From Helicobacter sp. 16-1353 (GTDB lineage Bacteria > Campylobacterota > Campylobacteria > Campylobacterales > Helicobacteraceae), in contig NZ_NHYM01000005.1 of the NCBI RefSeq assembly GCF_003288815.1, positions 62,001-126,000 on the forward strand: DNA of 64,000 nucleotides. Reading direction: 5' to 3'. Under the pieces are notes generated by a model. That model made no database searches. It was not told where the DNA came from and worked only from the letters and a program-made list of their open reading frames with translations. The position numbers and the translations under genes were made by a program. Positions 54,665 through 62,941 of the stretch are shown one piece after another (position 1 is the first letter of the stretch; the number at the start of each line of letters is the position of its first letter).

Positions 54665-56719
54665 TTAAGAAATAATAAGCTCGATTTTATCATTATTGAT
54701 TGCGGCAATTTCTACATTAATCCTATCGCCCTCTTTAAAATCTCGTATATTTATATTATTTTTAATTAATTTTGAATTATGCAATAAGCCATCAATCCCA
54801 TCTTTTATCTCAACAAAGATTCCAAAATCTGTGATTCGCTTAATCTTACCGCTAAATCTATCGCCAACTTTAAAAGAATCCAAACAAATATAAACGCTAG
54901 AGAGTATAAAATCTTTTGCTTTTTGGACATTTTCTTTACTCTCGCCACTTATTCTAACCTCTCCATTTTCCTTATTTATATCTATACTAATACAAAATCT
55001 CTCGATAATATCTTTTATATTCTTACCACCCTGACCTATTATGCTAGGTATTTTATTAATAGGAATCTTAAAAACTTGCGATACAGGCGTATTGTCATTT
55101 AAAATAATATTTTCCTTTGCAATCTCCATTTTATCTAAAATGCTTAGTCTGGCTTCTTTTGCCCTTAATAATGCATCACGCAAGATATAGATATTTATAT
55201 CATTGATTTTTATATCCATTTGGAGAGCAGTTATTCCGCTTCTATTCCCCGCTACTTTAAAATCCATATCACCATCATAATCCTCAATCCCCATAATATC
55301 CGTTAGAATCTTGTATTTATCGCCATCTTTTATAAGCCCCATAGCGATTCCAGCCACTAAAAACTCCGCCTCTATCCCCGCAGCACATAGGCTAAGCGAC
55401 CCGCCACAAACACTTGCCATTGATGAGCTGCCATTAGATTCTAGGACTTCTGCTACGATTCTAACTGCCCTATTTTCATTCCTTAAGCTAGATTCTAATG
55501 CTTTTTTTGCAAGATTCCCATGCCCTAATTCTCTTCTATTTACAGAGCCGATTGGATACGCTTCGCCCGTGCTGAAACTTGGAAAATTATAATGAAATAG
55601 AAAATTACTTTTTTGCTGGGTTTTAGAAGTTAATATCTCATAAGATTGCATATCGCTATCACTGCCAATCGTGCAAACTGCTAGAACTTGTGTCTGCCCT
55701 CTTGTAAAAAGTGCACTTCCATGTGCACTTGGGAGAAGATTCGTCTCTATACTAATATCTCGTATATCATTTAGTCCTCTTCCATCAAGTCGTTTTTCCT
55801 CATTGAGAATCTTATTTCTAATAAAATTTCGCTTAAATTTAGAAATAGCAATCTCAACCTCAACTTGATTAAAATCATTATTTATCGCAATTTCTTTAAT
55901 AATCCCATTTAATATCGCATTATTTTCACTTTTTGCCATATTAGTAAAGCAGGATTCCAGAATCTTAGAATAATTATTTTCTATATATGTAAAAATACTC
56001 TCATTTAGATTAGAATCCTGAATATTAATATTAATATGTGGTTTGATATATCGCTTAAATGTATCTAAATAAAGATTCGATGTTGTATTAATATGATTTT
56101 GTGCTAATTCCACTGCATAAAGCAACTCGTTTTCATCTAATTGCCCTTCTTTGCTTTTAAACTCAATCATAAAAATATTATTATTTTCACCAGAAATATA
56201 TAAATCAATATTTGATTTTGAAAGCTGCTCTAGCGTAGGATTTATTATAAATTCATTATCAATTTTACCGATACGCAAAGCGTTTATAGTCTTATCAATA
56301 GGTAAGTTGGAAGTTAAAAGTGCCACAGAAGTAGCATTTAGTGCTAAAACTTGTAAATCCAAATCCCTATCCACACTCAAAACAAAAATGCTAATTTGCA
56401 CAGGATAACGATAATTTTTAGGAAAAAGTGGGCGAATGCTCCTATCAATGAGCCTAGAAGTTAGAATCTCAAATTCATTCGGTTTGCCCTCTCGCTTGAT
56501 ATAGCCTCCCGGAAACTTGCCATTTGCATAACTTTTTTCAATATATTGCACAGTTAGTGGTAAAAAATCGCCCTCTATACTTGCATTTTCATCAGTGGTA
56601 ATAGTAGCAAGAATCACTGCTTTACCTTTTTTATAAAGCACAGAACCATTTGCGGCTTTGGCTACTTTATTTAGATAAAAAAACTCCTCTACTCCATTAT
56701 TTTGTATTTTAATTTCCAT
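54665..56719 (-). CDS. pnp: Polyribonucleotide nucleotidyltransferase
   Basis: Phosphorolytic 3'-5' exoribonuclease of mRNA decay. 684 residues: two RNase PH domains (GKFPGGYIKREGKPNEFEILTSRLIDRSIRPLFP near residue 70 and ERRLDGR-like EKRLDGRGLNDIRD near residue 310), then a KH domain (PINKIPSIIGQGGKNIKDI near 555) and S1 domain (GDRFSGKIKRITDFGIFVEI near 620). ATG with AAGGAAA upstream. Order atpE-pnp as in H. pylori. Confidence 0.97.
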   Translation of the reverse strand: MEIKIQNNGVEEFFYLNKVAKAANGSVLYKKGKAVILATITTDENASIEGDFLPLTVQYIEKSYANGKFPGGYIKREGKPNEFEILTSRLIDRSIRPLFPKNYRYPVQISIFVLSVDRDLDLQVLALNATSVALLTSNLPIDKTINALRIGKIDNEFIINPTLEQLSKSNIDLYISGENNNIFMIEFKSKEGQLDENELLYAVELAQNHINTTSNLYLDTFKRYIKPHININIQDSNLNESIFTYIENNYSKILESCFTNMAKSENNAILNGIIKEIAINNDFNQVEVEIAISKFKRNFIRNKILNEEKRLDGRGLNDIRDISIETNLLPSAHGSALFTRGQTQVLAVCTIGSDSDMQSYEILTSKTQQKSNFLFHYNFPSFSTGEAYPIGSVNRRELGHGNLAKKALESSLRNENRAVRIVAEVLESNGSSSMASVCGGSLSLCAAGIEAEFLVAGIAMGLIKDGDKYKILTDIMGIEDYDGDMDFKVAGNRSGITALQMDIKINDINIYILRDALLRAKEARLSILDKMEIAKENIILNDNTPVSQVFKIPINKIPSIIGQGGKNIKDIIERFCISIDINKENGEVRISGESKENVQKAKDFILSSVYICLDSFKVGDRFSGKIKRITDFGIFVEIKDGIDGLLHNSKLIKNNINIRDFKEGDRINVEIAAINNDKIELIIS

Positions 56720-56730
56720 TATTTTCCTTT

Positions 56731-57414
56731 TTATAATTTTTGTGAAACATTTGTAGATAAAGATTTATTTAAAATATCTGTAACAAAAGATGAATCTATA
56801 TTCGCCAAATTCTTATAATAATATTTTGTATTAACAAAATGTTTTGGACGATAAACGCTATATATAATATCCGCACTCTCATCGAGCATATCAGCTACAT
56901 CATCACTTACAACTGGTGTTGCAATCACGATGGAAATCGCCCCTTTTTTAATACAAGTTTTAATTGCCACATTCATCGTTAGCCCAGTTTCTATGCCATC
57001 ATCAATAATTAATATATTTTTTTTATTAAGTGAGCTTATAACCTCGCCTTTTCTAAATTTATAAATATCTGGCAGAATCTTTTCCTCGTATTTTCTCTGT
57101 GCTTCACCATAGATAAAATCATAAGATATATCAAAAGATTCTACTAGAATCTCATTTATTGCAATATCCATACTCTCGCTTACAATGGCAACCTCACAAT
57201 CAGGATTCCTAGGTGCTAGAATCGGCTCTGTAAATAGAAAATCTAGCGGGATATTCATTCTCTTAGATATTTCATTTGCTAGAAACAATCCTCCTTTGCT
57301 CATAGCAATCAAAATAGTATTATTTTTAGTTAGATACTTACTAGGAATGATGTCGAGTAATTTATTAAGTGCATCTTCTCTATCTATAAATGGCTCATAA
57401 AACTTATCTATCAT
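56731..57414 (-). CDS. Phosphoribosyltransferase-family protein
   Basis: 227 residues. PRPP-binding motif NILIIDDGIETGLTMNVAI near residue 133 and a central beta sheet with ILIAMSKGGLFLANEI near residue 35. Substrate base cannot be assigned; such genes of the ComF/erythromycin-esterase-linked type are often regulatory or salvage. Conserved next to pnp and lptD. ATG start. Confidence 0.8.
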   Translation of the reverse strand: MIDKFYEPFIDREDALNKLLDIIPSKYLTKNNTILIAMSKGGLFLANEISKRMNIPLDFLFTEPILAPRNPDCEVAIVSESMDIAINEILVESFDISYDFIYGEAQRKYEEKILPDIYKFRKGEVISSLNKKNILIIDDGIETGLTMNVAIKTCIKKGAISIVIATPVVSDDVADMLDESADIIYSVYRPKHFVNTKYYYKNLANIDSSFVTDILNKSLSTNVSQKL

Positions 57415-57423
57415 TATTTAACC

Positions 57424-59631
57424 TTATTGTATGCTTTCTTTAAATCTATATGAAAAAGATGTAGCAGTAACTGGAACGAATCTAAACTCTAAACTAACAT
57501 AAGTATTTCTAACGGTTTGGCTACCTATTGTTGTAAGTATCGGCACAATCTCATTTGCAAATCTAAGCCCAATACCAAAACAGCGAATATCTTTGGAAAT
57601 AATAATATTCCAATCTCTCAAATATTTTAACTTAAAATCATATCCTATATCTCCATAAAGTGCAAAATAACCAAAATCATTGCTAAGTCTTAGTCGTAAA
57701 AAGTTTGCAGCTTCTTCTGTATATTTTATCCTTGCATCGTTAAATGTAAATTTTTTCTTAAAAAAATAAGTAAGATTCCCTTGAAAATACCCGAATCTTG
57801 TATTCAATGATAATGAAGCTTCCTCAATATCATTATAAAAATGCGAATAAAAAATAGTTGTCATTATATCAATATTACTAATTGGCGAAAAACCAATTTC
57901 ATTTCTAAGATTAGCTAATTTACTTTGCTCATCTTGTGGATTAATATCTTGATACATTCTATGATAAACAAGCTCAATCCCGCCTAATCCAAAAAAATAT
58001 TGAGAGAATGTCAATTGGACTTGTTGCTGTGTTGTGGTGATATTATTGAGAGTGCCGAATAATCCTGTATTTGTAGCATTGGAGCTAAAAACCTGATTAT
58101 CATCATCAAAATATTGATAAAGTGGGCTTGTAAAACTTGCATTAAAACTCATTGTATGAAAAATTTTATCATATTGTTTTGCGACATTTGAGTTAAGAAA
58201 AACCCCATAAGTAGCACCAAAATATGTGCTGTTTCTATTTTGAATATTTGTATTTCCAATATTATTTAAAGTAATAACATTTGCACTTAAATTTGCATTT
58301 GCACCAATTGTTAAGTAATCAGCAAAAATTGGTGTTGTGAAATATAAAGGCACTTGTATGCTATTATCAAAATACCCAAAACCCGAAGAACGAGTAATAT
58401 TCTTAGCATTTACATCAATGGAATATAATATATTTTTAATCTCGGTTTGCTCTAAAGAACGATGATATTGGAATTGTGGCAATGTTTGAAATGTATCGCT
58501 ATTGCTTAACTTAGATAAATCTAGGAAATATTTAAAATATAATCCCAAAAAATGCTCATCTTTATTCATAAAATAATTTGCTCTCGAGGTTTGGAGTCTA
58601 TCCTCTATCGTTGTATCTTTTGTGCTTTGCAATCGTATATAATCCAAATCATTCATATATTTAAAATCTAAATAAAGCCCATCACCATCAAAATCTATAA
58701 ATTCATTTATTAGATTCCGCCTTTCGTGATTAAAATTAAACCCAAAAACAATTTGATTTTCTATATTGTAACGATTCTTGTATTTATTATTATTCCAAAA
58801 GATTCCAGCATTTAACTCAAACATCTTATTAGATGGGTCAATAACTCTTGCTTGTGTATTAAAGCCAAGTCCTCTACTAGTTCTAACCTGCGGACTAATA
58901 GTCATATCCCAAAAATCTTGCAATGCCAAAAAGAAAGGTTGAATATACACAAAGCCATCAAGCGTAGAGCTTGCAAACTCTGGATATAAAAGCCCTGTGG
59001 TGCGTTTATTTTGCGTGGATATAAAAAAATACGGAAAATACATAATGGGTATATTTTTTATATAGATTCTAGGATTCCAAATACTTGCTATGGAGCTATC
59101 TTGATTATAATATCCAGAGCTACCCTCAATATGCCAAATAGGACTATCAATATCACAACCAGAAACAACAATATCTTTTAGATTATATTCATCATCTTTA
59201 TTTTCTGCAAATGACGCACTAATCCAAACCCCACTTTTAGAATCCTGCATATAAAAAGGCTCTACTACAAAATAATCCTCATCGAATCTTACAAAACCTT
59301 TTTGTGTGCTTAAAAATAATGAGCCATCACGATAAAATTTCACATTTCCGGATATATCAGCTTCACGCGTTTGTGTGTTGTATTTAATATAATCAGCGAT
59401 AACATACATATCTTGGCTAATTATTACTGCATTTCCAGTTGCAATGATAGTAGTGTAATTAATAGAATCTAGATTATCTGCAAAAAGTTCAAAAATCTTA
59501 TTATTTTCATTATCATATTCTTTTAGTGCTACTTGCTTTTCTTGCGTTGCTTCTTTTGAATCTTGTGCTTCTTGTGCAAAAAGAATTTGTGTAAAAAACA
59601 ATAAAGCAATAAAAGATAAAAAATAACGCAT
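57424..59631 (-). CDS. lptD: LPS-assembly outer-membrane protein LptD
   Basis: Outer-membrane translocon that inserts LPS, with LptE. 735 residues. Signal peptide (MRYFLSFIALLFFTQILFAQ), OstA-type beta-jellyroll (IISQDMYVIADYIKYNTQTREADISGNVKFY, residues about 70-100), then a large beta-barrel rich in aromatic strands ending YVSLEFRFVPVTATSFSYRF. ATG start. Its LptE partner is at 37697-38422. Confidence 0.92.
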   Translation of the reverse strand: MRYFLSFIALLFFTQILFAQEAQDSKEATQEKQVALKEYDNENNKIFELFADNLDSINYTTIIATGNAVIISQDMYVIADYIKYNTQTREADISGNVKFYRDGSLFLSTQKGFVRFDEDYFVVEPFYMQDSKSGVWISASFAENKDDEYNLKDIVVSGCDIDSPIWHIEGSSGYYNQDSSIASIWNPRIYIKNIPIMYFPYFFISTQNKRTTGLLYPEFASSTLDGFVYIQPFFLALQDFWDMTISPQVRTSRGLGFNTQARVIDPSNKMFELNAGIFWNNNKYKNRYNIENQIVFGFNFNHERRNLINEFIDFDGDGLYLDFKYMNDLDYIRLQSTKDTTIEDRLQTSRANYFMNKDEHFLGLYFKYFLDLSKLSNSDTFQTLPQFQYHRSLEQTEIKNILYSIDVNAKNITRSSGFGYFDNSIQVPLYFTTPIFADYLTIGANANLSANVITLNNIGNTNIQNRNSTYFGATYGVFLNSNVAKQYDKIFHTMSFNASFTSPLYQYFDDDNQVFSSNATNTGLFGTLNNITTTQQQVQLTFSQYFFGLGGIELVYHRMYQDINPQDEQSKLANLRNEIGFSPISNIDIMTTIFYSHFYNDIEEASLSLNTRFGYFQGNLTYFFKKKFTFNDARIKYTEEAANFLRLRLSNDFGYFALYGDIGYDFKLKYLRDWNIIISKDIRCFGIGLRFANEIVPILTTIGSQTVRNTYVSLEFRFVPVTATSFSYRFKESIQ

Positions 59632-59637
59632 ATAAAA

Positions 59638-60111
59638 TTAGGATTCTTCTATATCTTGAGGTAAGCTAACATCAATAACTATTGTTTTTAATAAAATATC
59701 GTGCAAAGCCCTTTTAAATGGGTCTGCAAAGGCAAGAAGTAAGGGAATGTAAAATAATATCTCCGAAATTGTCCTAATTATAGAGCGTCCAAGAGATTGT
59801 AAAAAATTTGGCTTATCGATGGTGTCAATCCTAACAATCTTAATCTTACAAATAATCTTCCCAATACTTGCACCATATAAAGTGGTAAATAATGTTTGAT
59901 AAGCGATTCTAAGAATAATAATATAGAGCATCATATTTGCAAGTAAATTATTTATTGCTTCCATATTTCCATTTTGTTCCATTATTTGATTATAAAAAGC
60001 AATAAAAATTATTAATGAAATAATCAAATCATCAATAATAAAAGCTAAGATTCTCTTTTGATTTGATGCTATTTGCAAACCTTCTCTATCTAATGTTTCT
60101 AAAATATCCAT
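59638..60111 (-). CDS. RDD-family membrane protein
   Basis: 157 residues, three helices (about 24-40, 51-75, 110-130). KRILAFIIDDLIISL carries the Arg and Asp-Asp that name the family, and GASIGKIICKIKIVR is the usual second block. Function of RDD proteins is mostly unknown, some are ion exchangers. Between lptD and purD, 6-10 bp gaps, so one transcript. Confidence 0.88.
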   Translation of the reverse strand: MDILETLDREGLQIASNQKRILAFIIDDLIISLIIFIAFYNQIMEQNGNMEAINNLLANMMLYIIILRIAYQTLFTTLYGASIGKIICKIKIVRIDTIDKPNFLQSLGRSIIRTISEILFYIPLLLAFADPFKRALHDILLKTIVIDVSLPQDIEES

Positions 60112-60120
60112 AAATTGCCT

Positions 60121-61386
60121 TTATAACGCTTTATTCGATATGTCTTTTCTCATTATCATACCTTTAAAAGAAATATTTTTGGTTAGATTGTATGCATTAT
60201 TTTTCGCTTCACTTAGGGAATCCCCTATCCCAATAGCAACAAACACTCTTCCGCCATCTGCGTATAATCTATCATTATCCCTACTAACTCCAGCAAATGA
60301 TATATGAGAGATTTGATTACTTAAGAAATTAATATTAGAATATGTGATTTCTTCTTTTGGGGAACTTTTAAAAGGATAATGTTGCGATGCCACAACCACA
60401 CCAACGCAATATTTTTGGAGAATCTCATATGTGAAATTTGCTAGTTTTTTATCAATACTTGCATTTAAAATATCAAGCAAAGGTGTTTTTAAAAGTGGTA
60501 GGATTACTTCGCATTCGGGGTCTCCAAATCGAACATTAAATTCTAAAACAAAGGGTTTATTATCTACAACCATAATCCCACAGAATAAAACGCCACTAAA
60601 TTCAGCATTTTCACTTTTCATCGCATCTAATGTCGGCTTAATAATGCTATCCTTTATATCTTGCAATAATTTATCATTGCATAATGGAGTTGGGCTATAT
60701 GCTCCCATTCCACCAGTATTTGGACCTAAATCATTATCAAGCAATCTTTTATGGTCTTGTGCCACAGGCAAGATAATAAAATCACTACCATCACATATAG
60801 CAAAAACAGATAATTCATATCCATCTAAAAATTCTTCTACTACTACTTGTTTTCCAGCTTCTCCAAAGAGTTTTCCATTTAATATATCATTTAATGTGCT
60901 TTTTGCTTCATCTTTATTTTGTGCTATTATTACACCTTTTCCGCCACAAAGCCCATCGGCTTTTAAAACAATCTTAGAACTCTCAATAGAATCTATAAAA
61001 CTAAAAAGATTCTCCTTATTATTACCTTCTATAAATCTAGCTGTGGGAATCTCATATTTTTTTAGTATATTTTTCATAAAAATCTTAGAGCCTTCTAGCA
61101 TCGCTGCTCTTTTACTAGGACCAAATACTCTTATATTATTATTTCTTAATTCATCACTTAAACCATCGCATAATGGCTGCTCAGGACCAATCACAACTAA
61201 ATCTATTTTATTATTTATACAAAAAACAACTATATCTTTATTATCTTTTATATCAATATTCTCTCCTAGCTCACTTGTAGCTCCATTCCCCGGACAAAAA
61301 TAGATATGACTTAAACGACTGTCATTTAAAAGACTTAATGCGATACTATACTCCCTAGCACCACTTCCAATAATTAAAATATTCAA
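60121..61386 (-). CDS. purD: Phosphoribosylamine-glycine ligase
   Basis: Second step of purine synthesis, ATP-grasp enzyme. 421 residues. MNILIIGSGAREYSIALSL, VIGPEQPLCDGL, FGPSKRAAMLEGSKIFMK, DGLCGGKGVIIA and GPNTGGMGAYSPTPL are the family motifs; EFNVRFGDPECEVILPLLKT near residue 285. TTG start at 61386 with AAGG upstream. First gene of the purD-RDD-lptD-PRTase-pnp-atpE series. Confidence 0.96.
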   Translation of the reverse strand: MNILIIGSGAREYSIALSLLNDSRLSHIYFCPGNGATSELGENIDIKDNKDIVVFCINNKIDLVVIGPEQPLCDGLSDELRNNNIRVFGPSKRAAMLEGSKIFMKNILKKYEIPTARFIEGNNKENLFSFIDSIESSKIVLKADGLCGGKGVIIAQNKDEAKSTLNDILNGKLFGEAGKQVVVEEFLDGYELSVFAICDGSDFIILPVAQDHKRLLDNDLGPNTGGMGAYSPTPLCNDKLLQDIKDSIIKPTLDAMKSENAEFSGVLFCGIMVVDNKPFVLEFNVRFGDPECEVILPLLKTPLLDILNASIDKKLANFTYEILQKYCVGVVVASQHYPFKSSPKEEITYSNINFLSNQISHISFAGVSRDNDRLYADGGRVFVAIGIGDSLSEAKNNAYNLTKNISFKGMIMRKDISNKAL

Positions 61387-61713
61387 TACTTAACCTTATT
61401 TGCAATCTTTACCCAAGTGGGCGTTACTTGAAATTGTTTAGCCCCTAATAGATACTAAACCTAGATTCTAAGCATTTGTGTAGGCGGCAAATCCTAAACA
61501 TCATAAATATTTAATAGCAGAAACACCGACACATACAAACGACTACACGAATCTAAAAATATATTTTATCGGACTTGTCAATTTTTTACAGAAACACGCA
61601 CCACTTAGGCGATGGTATTATAAAATAATTATCTTTAAATTTATTCATTAATTTATTATATTTATATATAATCCCACTTTGCATATCTAAAAATATAATT
61701 TAAGGAAATATTT
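61387..61713. other. 327-bp gap with possible leader or small RNA
   Basis: Divergent gap between purD and the OMP gene. The part at 61410-61580 is richer in G+C and free of good frames; no tRNA, tmRNA or known riboswitch could be recognised. A -10 box for the OMP gene is at 61667. Confidence 0.5.
61667..61672 (+). promoter_or_regulatory. Putative -10 box of the OMP gene
   Basis: TATAAT 42 bp before the ATG at 61714; RBS AAGGAAA follows. Confidence 0.5.
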
Positions 61714-62421
61714 ATGAAAAAATTAATTTTAATCGTAGTTTTTGTATTGTCGTTATCCAATCTTAATGCTAGTAATGGCATTTTTATAGGTGCTGATTTA
61801 GGAATACCGCTAAATAATCAAGAATTCATTAAAACTTCAATTAATGGGACTATGGATACGAAATCAAAAAACAATCTTTCTCTTGGTTTAAAACTAGGAT
61901 ACCAACACTACTTCTTAAATTATATAGGAATTAGAGGATATGTAAGTGGTAATTATCTAAATATGGATAAAGAAACAACCATAACGCAACCGGGTGGTAT
62001 TGGAAATGTAGTATCAAAAGGCAATACAAAATATAATGGCTATAATATAGGTGCAAATATAGATATGTTGTTAAAATATGATTTTAATGATATATTTGCA
62101 CTTGGTGGTTTTATTGGATTAGGATATGAATATAGTAAATTTAATGATACTAATATCAATATAATAGCTGATGGCAGTGGTGCAGTGGGATTGGCAGGAA
62201 AGTTGAAAAATATTAATGGAAATGGTTTGATTTATAATATAGGGATTCAAGCCATTTTTATACAAAATCATCAAATTGAACTTGGTGTAAAACTAGCTCC
62301 ATATAACATAAAAGCTGAAAGTGATTTAAAAAAAGGACTCCAGCAAGAGCCTAATTATCACACTAAAGTTCAATCTGGGACTACTATATTTTTAGGATAT
62401 AGATATTTATTTAATGTATAA
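61714..62421 (+). CDS. Outer-membrane beta-barrel protein
   Basis: 235 residues: signal peptide (MKKLILIVVFVLSLSNLNA), then alternating strands with glycine and aromatic residues (GIFIGADLGIPL, LSLGLKLGYQHYF, GIRGYVSGNYL, ALGGFIGLGYEYSKF) and a terminal strand FLGYRYLFNV. About eight strands, like small porin-like or OmpA-type barrels. Not one of the large Hop-type proteins as far as I can see. 9 bp before the cytochrome gene. Confidence 0.82.
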   Translation: MKKLILIVVFVLSLSNLNASNGIFIGADLGIPLNNQEFIKTSINGTMDTKSKNNLSLGLKLGYQHYFLNYIGIRGYVSGNYLNMDKETTITQPGGIGNVVSKGNTKYNGYNIGANIDMLLKYDFNDIFALGGFIGLGYEYSKFNDTNINIIADGSGAVGLAGKLKNINGNGLIYNIGIQAIFIQNHQIELGVKLAPYNIKAESDLKKGLQQEPNYHTKVQSGTTIFLGYRYLFNV

Positions 62422-62430
62422 GGTTAAGAA

Positions 62431-62847
62431 ATGAAAAAAATTATATTAATAGTTGCTATGTGTGTTTTGGCTTTTGGAGAATCTAATCTACAATATTATG
62501 AATATGCAGACGATTTAACCCAACAACAAAAAAATCATATAGAGCAAAACAAAGATTTTTATAGCAAAGGATTCCTAGAAGATATGAATCTTAAAATAGG
62601 CAAAAGGGTATATACGGCTGCTTGTGAAAATTGTCATGGCGTGAATGGCGATAAAAATCTTACAAAAAACCTAAAAGAATATGATGAAGAAAGTTTATAT
62701 GCTATTATCAAAGATTATATGTATGATGTTGGTGATAATAATAATATAAGTAGCACAACATCAATTAAACAAGCACTTCTTGAGGGATACTCAAGTATGG
62801 ATATAAAAAATATGATAGCTTATATAGAGCTTAAAGAGTATGAATAA
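62431..62847 (+). CDS. Monohaem c-type cytochrome
   Basis: 138 residues: signal peptide (MKKIILIVAMCVLAFGES), a haem-binding CENCHG near residue 68, and MDIKNMIAYIELKEYE at the end, where a Met could be the sixth ligand. Periplasmic electron carrier of class I type; partner unknown. In tandem with the OMP gene. ATG start. Confidence 0.85.
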   Translation: MKKIILIVAMCVLAFGESNLQYYEYADDLTQQQKNHIEQNKDFYSKGFLEDMNLKIGKRVYTAACENCHGVNGDKNLTKNLKEYDEESLYAIIKDYMYDVGDNNNISSTTSIKQALLEGYSSMDIKNMIAYIELKEYE

Positions 62848-62941
62848 TACTGCTCTATTTTATAAATAATTATTAGAATCTAGCAATTTCCCTCTAATAT
62901 TAGCTCTTTAGTAATGGGGGAATTTTCTAGATATATTAAAC

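Noticed and set aside
61410-61580. Similarity of the purD spacer to tmRNA
   Set aside because: Only TTCTAAGCATT-like overlap with what I recall of Helicobacter ssrA; no tRNA-like ends, tag frame or CCA.
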